Shown: positions 33,245-42,660 of the stretch, one piece after another | How the letters are laid out: the number at the start of each line of letters is the position of its first letter | Numbering within the stretch: the stretch's first letter is position 1 | Origin: Aquabacterium sp. | GTDB lineage: Bacteria > Pseudomonadota > Gammaproteobacteria > Burkholderiales > Burkholderiaceae_C | Length of the DNA stretch: 64,000 nt | Direction: 5' to 3' | Assembly: GCF_029946005.1 (NCBI RefSeq) | Contig: NZ_JAQSDR010000009.1 | Span: forward strand, 186,001 to 250,000 | Position numbers and translations under genes: made by a program | Notes under the pieces: generated by a model | The model's database searches: none | Seen by the model: the letters and a program-made list of their open reading frames with translations, nothing else | Told to the model about the DNA's origin: nothing

Positions 33245-35293
33245 ATGGCCGCTCTAAAATCTGCCGTGGTCAACTATGACGACTGGCCTGTTCGACAGTT
33301 CGCATTGGCGGCGGTGCTGTGGGGCGTGGTTGGCATGACCGTCGGCGTTCTGATCGCTGCTCAACTGGCTTGGCCCGACCTGACTGCGAACATCCCGTGG
33401 CTCAGCTATGGGCGCCTCAGGCCACTGCACACCAACGCGGTGATCTTCGCCTTTGGCGGCTGCGCGCTGTTTGCCACGTCTTACCATGTGGCCCAGCGCA
33501 CGGGTCAAACCCGATTGTTCGCACCGGCCTTGGCCAAGTTCACCTTCTGGGGATGGCAGGCCGTCATCGTGGCGGCTGCGATCACACTCCCGATGGGCTA
33601 CACGCAAGGCAAGGAATACGCCGAGCTGGAATGGCCCATCGACGTTCTGATCACGGTGGTGTGGGTCTCTTACGCTATCGTGTTCTTCGGCACCATCGCC
33701 AAACGGCAAGTTCGGCACATCTACGTGGCCAACTGGTTCTTTGGCGCGTTCATCCTGGCCGTGGCCCTCTTGCACGTGGTCAACAGCGCCGTCATGCCCG
33801 TGAGCCTGTGGAAGAGCTACTCGGCTTACGCCGGTGTTCAAGACGCGATGGTGCAATGGTGGTACGGCCACAATGCCGTCGGCTTCTTCCTCACCGCAGG
33901 CTTCCTGGGCATGATGTATTACTACATCCCCAAGCAGGCCGAGCGGCCGGTGTACTCGTACCGCCTGTCGATCGTGCACTTCTGGGCACTGATCTTCACC
34001 TACATGTGGGCTGGTCCGCACCACCTGCACTACACCGCCTTGCCCGACTGGGCGCAATCGGTGGGCATGGTGTTCTCGCTGGTGCTTTTAGCCCCCAGCT
34101 GGGGCGGCATGATCAACGGTGTGATGACCTTGTCGGGCGCCTGGTACAAGCTGCGCGACGACCCCATCCTCAAGTTCCTGATCGTGGCCTTGTCTTTCTA
34201 TGGCATGGCCACCTTCGAAGGCCCGATGATGTCCATCAAGACCGTCAATGCGCTGTCGCATTACACGGACTGGACAGTGGGCCACGTGCACGCCGGGGCC
34301 TTGGGCTGGGTTGGTTTCATCACCATGGGATCGCTTTACTACCTGATCCCCCGCATGTTCGGCCGGACCACCATGTTCAGCGTCAAGGCGATCGAGATCC
34401 ACTTCTGGATCGCGACACTGGGCGTCGTCCTGTACATCGCGGCGATGTGGATCGCCGGCGTGATGCAGGGCTTGATGTGGCGTGCGGTGAATCCCGACGG
34501 CACCTTGGTTTACAGCTTCATTGAAAGTGTGAAGGCCACATTCCCGTTCTATGTGGTTCGCCTGAGTGGTGGTTTGCTGTACCTCAGCGGCATGTTGCTG
34601 ATGGCCTGGAACGTGGTCATGACCGTGCGGGCAGGCAAACCCGCCGTCGCGAAGGTTCCTGCTACCAAGCATGAAGGGCACGTCAACCCGGCGCGGGGAC
34701 ACGAAAAAATCGAGACCAACAATGGCCTGATGATCGTCCTGATCCTGTTGGTGGTGGCCGTGGGCGGCTTGGTTGAGATCGTGCCCCTGTTCTTCCAACG
34801 CTCCACCACTGAAGCCGTGGCGGGTGTCAAACCCTACACCGCCTTGCAACTCGTGGGCCGTGATATCTACCTGCGTGAAGGTTGCTACAACTGCCACTCA
34901 CAGATGATTCGCGCCTTGCAGTCCGAGACATTGCGGTATGGGCACTACTCCTTGGCAGGCGAGTTCGTTTATGACCGGCCATTCCAATGGGGCAGCAAGC
35001 GCACCGGGCCGGACCTGGCACGCGTTGGTGGCAAGTACAGCGATGAATGGCACCGCATTCACCTGACCAGCCCACGCGACCTGGTCCCTGAGTCCAACAT
35101 GGCAGCCTACCCATGGCTGGCCACCAAGCCAGTCGATCCGGCCAGCGTGCCGCCTCGCTTGACGGCCATGAAGCGCCTGGGCGTGCCTTACACGCAAGCC
35201 GAAGTCGATGCGTCGTCCGAAGCCGTGCAGGGCAAGACTGAGCTGGAAGCGCTCATCGCCTACCTGCAGGTGTTGGGTACCCAACTGAAGTAA
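33245..35293 (+). CDS. ccoNO: Fused cbb3 oxidase subunits I and II (CcoN-CcoO)
   Basis: 682 residues in one uninterrupted frame. ATG 33245 has AAAGGA ten bases upstream. Residues about 1-480 are CcoN: 12 membrane helices with heme/CuB histidines ([58 protein letters not shown]). Residues about 483-682 are CcoO: one membrane anchor then a c-type heme site CYNCH at 547-551 and a distal Met (PESNM). CcoN and CcoO are normally separate genes; here a hydrophilic linker ([20 protein letters not shown]) joins them. Terminal O2 reductase with high oxygen affinity in the inner membrane. Followed by ccoQ, ccoP, ccoG. Confidence 0.96.
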   Translation: MAALKSAVVNYDDWPVRQFALAAVLWGVVGMTVGVLIAAQLAWPDLTANIPWLSYGRLRPLHTNAVIFAFGGCALFATSYHVAQRTGQTRLFAPALAKFTFWGWQAVIVAAAITLPMGYTQGKEYAELEWPIDVLITVVWVSYAIVFFGTIAKRQVRHIYVANWFFGAFILAVALLHVVNSAVMPVSLWKSYSAYAGVQDAMVQWWYGHNAVGFFLTAGFLGMMYYYIPKQAERPVYSYRLSIVHFWALIFTYMWAGPHHLHYTALPDWAQSVGMVFSLVLLAPSWGGMINGVMTLSGAWYKLRDDPILKFLIVALSFYGMATFEGPMMSIKTVNALSHYTDWTVGHVHAGALGWVGFITMGSLYYLIPRMFGRTTMFSVKAIEIHFWIATLGVVLYIAAMWIAGVMQGLMWRAVNPDGTLVYSFIESVKATFPFYVVRLSGGLLYLSGMLLMAWNVVMTVRAGKPAVAKVPATKHEGHVNPARGHEKIETNNGLMIVLILLVVAVGGLVEIVPLFFQRSTTEAVAGVKPYTALQLVGRDIYLREGCYNCHSQMIRALQSETLRYGHYSLAGEFVYDRPFQWGSKRTGPDLARVGGKYSDEWHRIHLTSPRDLVPESNMAAYPWLATKPVDPASVPPRLTAMKRLGVPYTQAEVDASSEAVQGKTELEALIAYLQVLGTQLK

Positions 35294-35307
35294 CAAGGAG
35301 ACCCCAC

Positions 35308-35460
35308 ATGGACCTCAATGAGTTACGCGTCCTGGTCACCATGGCCAGCTTCGTCAGCTTTGGCGGCATCGCTGTCTGGGCCTGCTGGCCCGGGCATCGC
35401 GCTGATTTTGACGCCGCAGCACAACTTCCCTTCAGCGACGAGGAGCCCGTTCGTGAGTGA
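35308..35460 (+). CDS. ccoQ: CcoQ, small cbb3 oxidase subunit
   Basis: 50 residues. One membrane helix (about 8-27) and a short acidic cytoplasmic tail with FDAAAQLPFSDEE, typical of CcoQ. AAGGAG precedes the ATG by seven bases. CcoQ stabilises the oxidase complex. Its end overlaps the ccoP GTG start by eight bases. Confidence 0.93.
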   Translation: MDLNELRVLVTMASFVSFGGIAVWACWPGHRADFDAAAQLPFSDEEPVRE

Positions 35461-36376
35461 TTTCATCAGCAGTGGATGGTCCTACTACGTTGCCGCAGCC
35501 ACCATCATCGGCCTTCTGGCCTGCCTGGCCTTGTTGGTCATCGCAGCCAGGCGCAAGGTCATTCCTGGCGACAACACCACCGGCCATGTCTGGGACGAAG
35601 ACCTGCGAGAACTGAACAACCCCCTGCCGCGCTGGTGGATGGGGCTGTTTGTGGGCACGGTGATTTTCGCCTTTGCCTACCTCGCGCTCTATCCCGGACT
35701 GGGCAGCACACGTGGCTACTTTGATTGGAGCACCAATGGTCAGCACGCCGCCGAAGTGGAAGCAGCCCGCGCGCTGAGTGCCCCGCTTTATGCCAAGTTC
35801 GCAGGTTTGCCCGCCAACCAGTTGGCGAAAGATCCTCAGGCCATGGGGATTGGCGAGCGCCTGTTCGTCAACAACTGTGCCACTTGCCATGGATCGGATG
35901 CCCGCGGCAGCAAAGGCTTTCCCGACTTGACCGACAACGATTGGCTTCACGGTGGCGCCGTCGAGAAGATCGAAGAGACCATCACGAAGGGGCGGATTGG
36001 CATGATGCCCCCCATGGGCGGGGCAGTGGGCACTGAAGCCGATGCGCGCAACCTGGCCCACTATGTCTTGAGTCTGTCTGGCGGTGCACACAACAACATC
36101 GCGGCACAATTGGGTCGGTCATCATTTTCGGCGTGTGCGGCTTGTCATGGCATGGATGGCAAGGGCAACCAGGCCCTCGGCGCTCCCAATCTGACCGACA
36201 AGGTTTGGTTGCATGGCTGGGGTGAAGAGGCCGTCATGAGCATGATCAAGAATGGCAAAACCAACCAGATGCCAGCCCATGGCACCCGTTTGACCGCCGA
36301 GCAGATCCATGTCCTGGCGGCGTATGTCTGGCAGATGTCCCAACCCAAGGTGGAGAGCGTTGCCCTGCAACGGTGA
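35453..36376 (+). CDS. ccoP: CcoP, diheme c-type subunit of cbb3 oxidase
   Basis: 307 residues from GTG 35453 (GAGGAG eight bases upstream). An N-terminal membrane helix (about 10-32) and the conserved TTGHVWDEDLRELNNPLPRWW block with a second helix. Two cytochrome c domains follow: CATCH at 142-146 and CAACH at 228-232, with GMMPPM and QMPAHG axial Met regions. It passes electrons from soluble cytochrome c to CcoO/CcoN. Confidence 0.96.
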   Translation: MSDFISSGWSYYVAAATIIGLLACLALLVIAARRKVIPGDNTTGHVWDEDLRELNNPLPRWWMGLFVGTVIFAFAYLALYPGLGSTRGYFDWSTNGQHAAEVEAARALSAPLYAKFAGLPANQLAKDPQAMGIGERLFVNNCATCHGSDARGSKGFPDLTDNDWLHGGAVEKIEETITKGRIGMMPPMGGAVGTEADARNLAHYVLSLSGGAHNNIAAQLGRSSFSACAACHGMDGKGNQALGAPNLTDKVWLHGWGEEAVMSMIKNGKTNQMPAHGTRLTAEQIHVLAAYVWQMSQPKVESVALQR

Positions 36377-36383
36377 ACCAACC

Positions 36384-37868
36384 ATGACTGGACCGGATAA
36401 GAAAGCGACGTCGGCGCGGGTCATACCGATCGTTCCGGTACCTAACGCCTCGGCTGATGGCGAGGCGACACAACTCGTGTCCCTGTATGAAAAGCAGCCC
36501 AAGATCCACCCACGCGCCGTTCACGGCTGGTTTGCTGCGTGGCGCTGGACTTTGGTGTGGTTGACCCAGGCCATTTTCTATGGATTGGCCTGGCTGCCCT
36601 GGAACGGCCGTCAGGCCTTGCTGTTTGACCTGACCGCCCGGCGCTTCTTCATCTTCGATCTGGTGCTGTACCCGCAGGACTTCATTTACCTGACGGGGTT
36701 GTTGGTCATTTGCGCCTTTGCGCTGTTCCTGTTCACCGCCGTGGCCGGGCGCCTTTGGTGCGGCTATGCCTGCCCTCAAACGGTGTACACCGAAATATTC
36801 CTTTGGGTCGAGCGCCAGTTCGAGGGTGACCGGAGTCAACGCCTCAAGCTGGATGCAGGCCCCTGGGGATGGCGCAAGGTTTGGCGCAAGTTTGGCAAGC
36901 ACTTCACCTGGGGTGTCATTGCCTTGTGGACGGGCTTCACCTTCGTGGGCTACTTCACACCCATCAGAACGCTGGCCGCAGAAGTCACCCAGTTCAACCT
37001 GGGCCCCTGGGAAACCTTCTGGGTGCTGTTCTATGGGCTGGCCACGTATGGCAACGCTGGCTACTTGCGTGAACAGGTGTGCAAGTACATGTGCCCCTAT
37101 GCGCGCTTTCAGAGCGCCATGTTTGACCACGACACGCTGGTCATCAGCTATGACCAGGCGCGTGGCGACCCTCGCGGAACCCGCGCCCGCAGTGCCGACC
37201 TCCAGCAACTGGGCCTGGGCGATTGCATCGACTGCGGCTTGTGTGTGCAAGTGTGCCCAACGGGCATCGACATCCGAGATGGCCTGCAGTACGAGTGCAT
37301 CGGCTGCGCCGCCTGCATCGACGTCTGCGACAGCGTCATGGACAAGATGCGCTACCCACGCGGCCTGATCAAGTACGCCACGCAGTCGGGCATGGAACAG
37401 AAGCTCACTTCGCGCCAAATGATGGGCCGCATGCTGCGGCCTCGTATCCTCATTTACAGCGGCATCCTGGTGACCATCTCACTGGCGCTGGTGGCCAGCC
37501 TGGCCCTGAAAAGTCCGTTCAAGGTTGACGTGGTGAGAGACCGAGGGTCTTTGGCCCGCATTGCAGGGGAGGGCAACATTGAAAACGTTTACCGCCTGCA
37601 ACTGATGAACGCCACGGAACAAACCCAGCGCCTGCAGGTGCAGGTCAGTGGTTTGCCTGGGGCCAAGGTCACTGGCGTGTCGGTGATCGAGGTGGAGGCC
37701 ACCGAAGCCCGCTGGTTCCCAGTCGTCGTCCAGGTGCCGCAAGAATCTGCCCACCAACTGAGCCCTGGCGCACACCCGATTCAGTTTCGAATCGAACGCC
37801 TGGCTGAAGACGGGCAGGGCAGCAACGCCAACGTGGTGGAAAAGTCCACCTTCGTCATTCCTCGTTGA
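36384..37868 (+). CDS. ccoG: CcoG (RdxA/FixG), cbb3 oxidase accessory ferredoxin-like protein
   Basis: 494 residues from ATG 36384. Several membrane helices in the first 240 residues, with WCGYACPQTVYTE. Two [4Fe-4S] motifs: CIDCGLCVQVCPTG and CIGCAACIDVCDSVM. The C-terminal immunoglobulin-like FixG domain (about 390-494) is periplasmic. CcoG reduces Cu(II) for oxidase assembly in Rhodobacter. It lies seven bases after ccoP, the usual place. Confidence 0.95.
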   Translation: MTGPDKKATSARVIPIVPVPNASADGEATQLVSLYEKQPKIHPRAVHGWFAAWRWTLVWLTQAIFYGLAWLPWNGRQALLFDLTARRFFIFDLVLYPQDFIYLTGLLVICAFALFLFTAVAGRLWCGYACPQTVYTEIFLWVERQFEGDRSQRLKLDAGPWGWRKVWRKFGKHFTWGVIALWTGFTFVGYFTPIRTLAAEVTQFNLGPWETFWVLFYGLATYGNAGYLREQVCKYMCPYARFQSAMFDHDTLVISYDQARGDPRGTRARSADLQQLGLGDCIDCGLCVQVCPTGIDIRDGLQYECIGCAACIDVCDSVMDKMRYPRGLIKYATQSGMEQKLTSRQMMGRMLRPRILIYSGILVTISLALVASLALKSPFKVDVVRDRGSLARIAGEGNIENVYRLQLMNATEQTQRLQVQVSGLPGAKVTGVSVIEVEATEARWFPVVVQVPQESAHQLSPGAHPIQFRIERLAEDGQGSNANVVEKSTFVIPR

Positions 37869-37877
37869 AAGCCGTTC

Positions 37878-39245
37878 ATGAACAGTTCGTCGCCTGTGGA
37901 GTTGGACTCGCGATTGCTCCAACGCCTGGACAAGGGTGGGCCGCGCTACACCTCCTACCCCACGGCAGACCGCTTCAATGAACGCTTTCAGCCGCAGGAC
38001 TATGAACGGGCGCTGAAGAAGCGGGCCGAAGGCCTGGCGGCCGGTCTGACCATCGCGCCCTTGTCCGTGTATGTGCATTTGCCGTTCTGTGAATCGGTGT
38101 GCTACTACTGCGCCTGCAACAAGATCGTCACGCGCGATCACAGCCGCGCCACCCAGTACCTTGATGCGATCGAGCTGGAAGTCGATCTGCACTTGCGGGC
38201 ATGGCGGCACCCCCAGCAGGCCTCGCAACTCCACCTGGGTGGTGGCACGCCCACCTTCCTGAGCGACCAGGAACTCCGCCGCTTGATGGCCATCCTGCGC
38301 CATGCGGTCGAGTTCTTACCTGGTGCTGAAATGTCTGTCGAGGTGGATCCGCGAACCGTGACGCCACAACGATTGGCCAATCTGGCTGAAATGGGGTTCA
38401 ACCGGATCAGCTTTGGCGTGCAAGACTTCGACGCACAGGTTCAAGCCGCCGTGCACCGCGTTCAACCTTTTGAGTCTGTTCAAGGCTTGATGGAAAGCGC
38501 CCGGTCGTTGGGCTATGGCTCCATCAACACGGACCTGATCTATGGCTTGCCCAAGCAAACGCCCGAGTCGTTTGCCAGAACCCTTGGACAGGTTGCGCAA
38601 CTGAGGCCTGACCGCATCGCGCTGTATGGCTATGCCCACATGCCGGATCGCTTCAAGCCGCAGCGCCGCATCCTGACACCTGATCTGCCCACACAAGCGC
38701 AGCGGGTGAGCATGCTCGAACAGGCGATCAAGCGCTTCAGGGCCGAAGGCTATGACTACATCGGCATGGACCACTTCGCTTTGCCAGACGACTCGTTGGC
38801 CGTCGCCAAGCGTCAGGGCAGGCTGCAGCGCAATTTTCAAGGCTACAGCACGCAACCCGACTGCGACATTGTGGCGTTGGGGGTGTCCGCCATCGGGCGC
38901 GTCGGTAACAGCTATTCGCAGAACGCCAAGACGCTGGACAAGTACCAGGCCGCTCTGGTGCAAGGGCGTTTCCCCACGGAGAAAGGCATTTGGTTGTCCA
39001 ACGATGACCTCATTCGCCGCACCGTGGTCATGGCATTGATGTGCCAAGGCCGACTGGATTTCGACGCGATTGAAAGCACCTGCGGCATCACGGTGTCCGA
39101 ATACTTCAGGCCAGAACTGGCTCGATTGCAAGGGATGGTGGGCGAGGGCATGCTGGTGCTTGAGCCTCGCGCCGTGCAGCTGACCCCCTTGGGGTGGCAC
39201 TTTGTGCGGAGCGTGTCCATGGTGTTCGACCGGTACCTGCAATGA
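37878..39245 (+). CDS. hemN: Oxygen-independent coproporphyrinogen III oxidase HemN
   Basis: 455 residues, radical-SAM enzyme for anaerobic heme synthesis. The family opening GPRYTSYPTADRF and radical-SAM motif CESVCYYCACNK (near 70-80) are intact. The HLGGGTPTFLS SAM-binding stretch and C-terminal HemN domain are present. Its place directly after ccoG (nine-base gap) ties heme supply to the cbb3 oxidase, under the FNR-controlled promoter upstream of ccoNO. Confidence 0.96.
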   Translation: MNSSSPVELDSRLLQRLDKGGPRYTSYPTADRFNERFQPQDYERALKKRAEGLAAGLTIAPLSVYVHLPFCESVCYYCACNKIVTRDHSRATQYLDAIELEVDLHLRAWRHPQQASQLHLGGGTPTFLSDQELRRLMAILRHAVEFLPGAEMSVEVDPRTVTPQRLANLAEMGFNRISFGVQDFDAQVQAAVHRVQPFESVQGLMESARSLGYGSINTDLIYGLPKQTPESFARTLGQVAQLRPDRIALYGYAHMPDRFKPQRRILTPDLPTQAQRVSMLEQAIKRFRAEGYDYIGMDHFALPDDSLAVAKRQGRLQRNFQGYSTQPDCDIVALGVSAIGRVGNSYSQNAKTLDKYQAALVQGRFPTEKGIWLSNDDLIRRTVVMALMCQGRLDFDAIESTCGITVSEYFRPELARLQGMVGEGMLVLEPRAVQLTPLGWHFVRSVSMVFDRYLQ

Positions 39246-39323
39246 CAACAGTGGCTCGCATGCCACTCATTGACAGCGGCTTCTGAAAACACTGATCATG
39301 CCCTTCTACTGGAGGGCTGGCCT

Positions 39324-42074
39324 GTGGATCAAGTCGTTTCGTTTCTGGGGCGCAATGGTTACCTGCCGCATGGCTACTGTTTTACATGGCAGCCGGAGCT
39401 TTTGTGGTCCATGGTGGTCGCGGACCTGGTCATCGCAGCCGCGTACTTCTCGATCCCACTGGCCATGCTGAGTTTCGTCCGAAAACGTGGGGAATCCTCC
39501 ACGAACTGGTTGGTCGGGCTGTTTAGCGCCTTCATCTTCGCTTGTGGCATCACGCACGTGGCCGATGTGATCACCATCTGGCAACCGTTCTATGGCTTGC
39601 AAGCCATCAGCAAAGTGGTGACGGCCCTCATTTCCTTGGTCACCGCCATTGCCCTGTGGCCGCTGATTCCCAAGGCACTCAAGATCCCTTCGGTCGCGCA
39701 GTTGCAGTCGAGCATTGAGTCGCTCGAAGCTGAGGTTAAACAACGGCGTGCCGCTGAAGAAAACCTCTCAGACACCCAAGAAGCCCTGGTCATCGCGCTG
39801 GCCAGCATTGGCGCCGGATTCATGGCCACCGACCGCCAGGGCCGTGTCAGCCGCATGAATGCGGTGGCCGAACAAGTCACCGGCTGGAGCCAGGACCAAG
39901 CATTGGGCCGACCGATGTCCGAGATTTTTAACCGCCAAGACCAGCCCGACTCAAACCTGGGCCGCAACCCCGTTGACCTCATGATCGGCATGGGGGCCAC
40001 CATTGACACCGTGCATCAGGTGGTGGCCATCCGCCCTGACCAAACGCGCGTCTCCCTGGAAGTGCAAGCCTCGCTGACCTATTCGCCAGACCGAGAGGTG
40101 AGGGGGCTGGCCATGGTTTTCAGAGACATGACGCAGCTGAATGAGGCCGAGGTTGGAGCCAATCAGTTGGCCGCCATTGTCGACTCGTCTTATGACGCCA
40201 TCATTGGCAAAACCCTGGACGGGCGCATCACCAGCTGGAACAGGGGAGCGCAGTCCCTGTTTGGCTACACGGCGCAAGAAGCCATTGGCCAACCAATCCA
40301 GATGTTGTTGCCGCCCGATCGCGCCGCTGAAGAAATGGCCATCCTGGCCGAGCTGTCGGCCGGTGTTCAAATCGCCCCCTTTAACACGGTTCGCCGGGCC
40401 AAAAATGGCGACCTGGTGGACGTCTCCGTCACCATCTCGCCTATCAGAGACGCGCACGGCCAGATCATTGGCGCCTCCAAGATTGCACGAGACATCACCC
40501 AACAAAAACGCGTTGAGCAGATGCACCTGGAGGCCGAGAGGCTTGAGGCCGAAAACCGCCAGATTCACGCAGCGAGTCGACTCAAAAGTGAGTTTCTGGC
40601 CAACATGTCGCATGAGTTGAGGACACCACTCAATGCCATCATTGGCTTCGCGGGCTTGCTCCATGGCGACGCGGTCCCGGCTCAATCGCCCAAGCATCGT
40701 GAGTTCCTGGGCTACATCGAAACCAGCGGCCAGCACCTGCTGCAGTTGATCAACGATGTGCTGGACCTGTCCAAGGTTGAGGCTGGCAAGCTGGAGTTTT
40801 ACCCGGAGCCGGTGGACCTGGCACTGCTGGTCAAAGAAGTCACCACGATCCTTCAGACTTCGGCCAACCGACAAGGGGTGACCGTTTGCGCAGAGATCGA
40901 CGAGAGCATTGGCGAGCTTCACATTGACCCGGCGCGGCTCAAGCAAGTGCTCTACAACTACCTGTCCAATGCCATCAAGTTCACGCGGCCTGGTGGGCAG
41001 GTCACTTTGCGGGCAATGCCGCAGGGAAGGGCCCATTTCCGGATTGAAGTTGAAGACACCGGCGTCGGGATTGCCGAAGCGGATTTGTCAAAGCTCTTTG
41101 TCGAGTTTCGTCAGCTTGACAGTGGCTACACCAAACGGCACCAAGGCACCGGATTGGGCCTGGCATTGACACGCAGGCTGGTCCAGGCCCAGGGCGGACA
41201 CATTGGGGTGCGCAGCACGCTGGGCGTGGGCAGCGTGTTCCACCTGGTCCTGCGTCGGCACAATGCTTCCAGCGAGGCATTGCCCAGCCCGGCCTCTGGC
41301 AGCGGACATCGCTTTCTGGTGATCACGGACAACGCGGACGAGCAACACCGCATGACCGACGCGCTCACGGCCGTGGGCGTTGAGGTGGACCATGCATCCA
41401 CCGGCGACCAAGCTGTGGCGCGTGCTCGCAACCACACCTATGACGCGATCACGCTGGACCTGATCTTGTCGGACTGCCGCGGGCTGGAAGCGCTGTCAGC
41501 CATTCGCAGCAAGGGGCCCAGTCGGCAATCGCCCGTGGTGGCCGTGACCATGAGGACGGCATCCTCATTGGCCGCCAACTTCCCGGTGACCGATGTGCTG
41601 AGCAAGCCGCTTGAAACCCGACACCTCGGCATGGTGTTGGGCAATTTGGGCTTGACCCAGCGTCGCGGCGCGCGCGTCATGGTGGTGGACGACGATCAAC
41701 TGGCGCTGGACTTGATGGAGGCCACCTTGGGCAAGCTCGGCATTGAGTTCATTGGCTTGTTGGACGGCCGCCGGGCACTTGCCGAAATGGCTGAGCATCG
41801 GCCCGACGCCATCATCCTTGACCTGATGATGCCCGGCATGGACGGGTTTGAAGTCCTGGACGCACTGCGTCAGCATTCGCAATGGAAACACATACCAGTG
41901 TTCATCTGGACCTGCATGCTGTTGACCCAGGACGAGTACGCGCACTTGGCAAATTCTGCCTTGGCGATCTTGAACAAAGGCGGCGGAAGCCTGGCGGCGT
42001 TGCTGGACGAACTGCGGCGCTGGAGATGTCCGGCGGCCATGGCCACGGCGACATCTGATGATGGGGAGGCGTGA
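39324..42074 (+). CDS. Hybrid histidine kinase with ethylene-receptor-like membrane domain
   Basis: 916 residues from GTG 39324, chosen because GGAGG lies eight bases upstream; TTG 39270 would add 18. The N-terminal 3-helix domain (about 20-120) matches plant ETR1. All seven ETR1 ethylene-binding residues (Asp25, Tyr32, Ile35, Pro36, Ile62, Cys65, His69) are found here as Asp34, Tyr41, Ile44, Pro45, Ile71, Cys74 and His78 with the same spacing (AYFSIP, FACGITH). Cys and His bind Cu(I) in ETR1. Then two PAS domains (about 150-275, 280-405), HisKA H-box MSHELRTPLNAIIGF, HATPase (EDTGVGIAEADL, GTGLGLALTRRL) and two receivers (about 650-770, 780-900). It follows hemN and overlaps the next receiver gene. 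The ligand may be ethylene, but another copper-bound gas is possible. Confidence 0.92.
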   Translation: MDQVVSFLGRNGYLPHGYCFTWQPELLWSMVVADLVIAAAYFSIPLAMLSFVRKRGESSTNWLVGLFSAFIFACGITHVADVITIWQPFYGLQAISKVVTALISLVTAIALWPLIPKALKIPSVAQLQSSIESLEAEVKQRRAAEENLSDTQEALVIALASIGAGFMATDRQGRVSRMNAVAEQVTGWSQDQALGRPMSEIFNRQDQPDSNLGRNPVDLMIGMGATIDTVHQVVAIRPDQTRVSLEVQASLTYSPDREVRGLAMVFRDMTQLNEAEVGANQLAAIVDSSYDAIIGKTLDGRITSWNRGAQSLFGYTAQEAIGQPIQMLLPPDRAAEEMAILAELSAGVQIAPFNTVRRAKNGDLVDVSVTISPIRDAHGQIIGASKIARDITQQKRVEQMHLEAERLEAENRQIHAASRLKSEFLANMSHELRTPLNAIIGFAGLLHGDAVPAQSPKHREFLGYIETSGQHLLQLINDVLDLSKVEAGKLEFYPEPVDLALLVKEVTTILQTSANRQGVTVCAEIDESIGELHIDPARLKQVLYNYLSNAIKFTRPGGQVTLRAMPQGRAHFRIEVEDTGVGIAEADLSKLFVEFRQLDSGYTKRHQGTGLGLALTRRLVQAQGGHIGVRSTLGVGSVFHLVLRRHNASSEALPSPASGSGHRFLVITDNADEQHRMTDALTAVGVEVDHASTGDQAVARARNHTYDAITLDLILSDCRGLEALSAIRSKGPSRQSPVVAVTMRTASSLAANFPVTDVLSKPLETRHLGMVLGNLGLTQRRGARVMVVDDDQLALDLMEATLGKLGIEFIGLLDGRRALAEMAEHRPDAIILDLMMPGMDGFEVLDALRQHSQWKHIPVFIWTCMLLTQDEYAHLANSALAILNKGGGSLAALLDELRRWRCPAAMATATSDDGEA

Positions 42075-42475
42075 TGACGGCCCGGCGAATCATGATCATC
42101 GACGACAACCACATGAACCTTGAGCTGGTGTCCTACATGCTGGATGCCGGCGGATTTGTCGTGAAGATGGAAAGTGGCGCTGCCACGGCCTTGGACAGCA
42201 TCCCGACATTCCGGCCAGACCTGATCTTGATGGACATCCAGTTGCCCGACATGGACGGCTTGGAGTTGACCCAGCGGCTGAAGGGCAATCCAGCCACCGC
42301 TGACATCGTGATCGTGGCGTTCACAGCCTATGCCATGAAAGGCGACGAGGCCAAGATGCTGGCCGCAGGGTGCGATGGCTACATTTCAAAGCCCATCAAT
42401 GTGGCGACCTTCGTTTCGCAGGTGGAGGCATGTCTTTCTGTGCCGTCATCTGCTGGCGAGCCAAGAATAGCTTAG
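42074..42475 (+). CDS. Stand-alone receiver response regulator
   Basis: 133 residues from ATG 42074, which shares its A with the TGA of the upstream hybrid kinase; GGGGAGG precedes it. REC domain only: IMIIDDNHMN, LILMDIQLPDMDG, VAFTAYAMKGDE, GYISKPIN. It probably receives phosphate from the ethylene-receptor-like kinase. It is very similar in plan to the lone receiver at 23135-23509. Confidence 0.93.
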   Translation: MTARRIMIIDDNHMNLELVSYMLDAGGFVVKMESGAATALDSIPTFRPDLILMDIQLPDMDGLELTQRLKGNPATADIVIVAFTAYAMKGDEAKMLAAGCDGYISKPINVATFVSQVEACLSVPSSAGEPRIA

Positions 42476-42494
42476 GGGTTGCTTGGCACCATGA

Positions 42495-42660
42495 TCAGTT
42501 TCTTGCCCTGCCTGTGAGCCGCAAAATGGCCGCCATCAGGTCATTGGGACGCAGGGGTTTGGCGCAATAGGCGTTGAATCCGGCAGCCAGGGCCAGTGCC
42601 TCATCCTGCGGGCGTGCGAAAGCGGTGAGGGCGATCGCGGGCAGGTGGGTGCTGCTTTCA
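42495..42660 (-). pseudogene. Out-of-frame C-terminal piece of the hybrid kinase receiver
   Basis: Reading +1 relative to the frame of the kinase at 42658-44514, this piece encodes the rest of a receiver domain: STHLPAIALTAFARPQDEA, then GFNAYCAKPLRPNDL, and stops at 42495. It supplies the switch Thr and conserved Lys missing from the truncated kinase. The break is at a run of five A (T at 42661-42665 on the plus strand), where four would keep the frame. Confidence 0.85.

Noticed and set aside
33254-34057. 267-residue minus-strand frame over ccoN
   Set aside because: Mirror of the CcoN coding frame, His-rich because of codon complement; no start site or family features.
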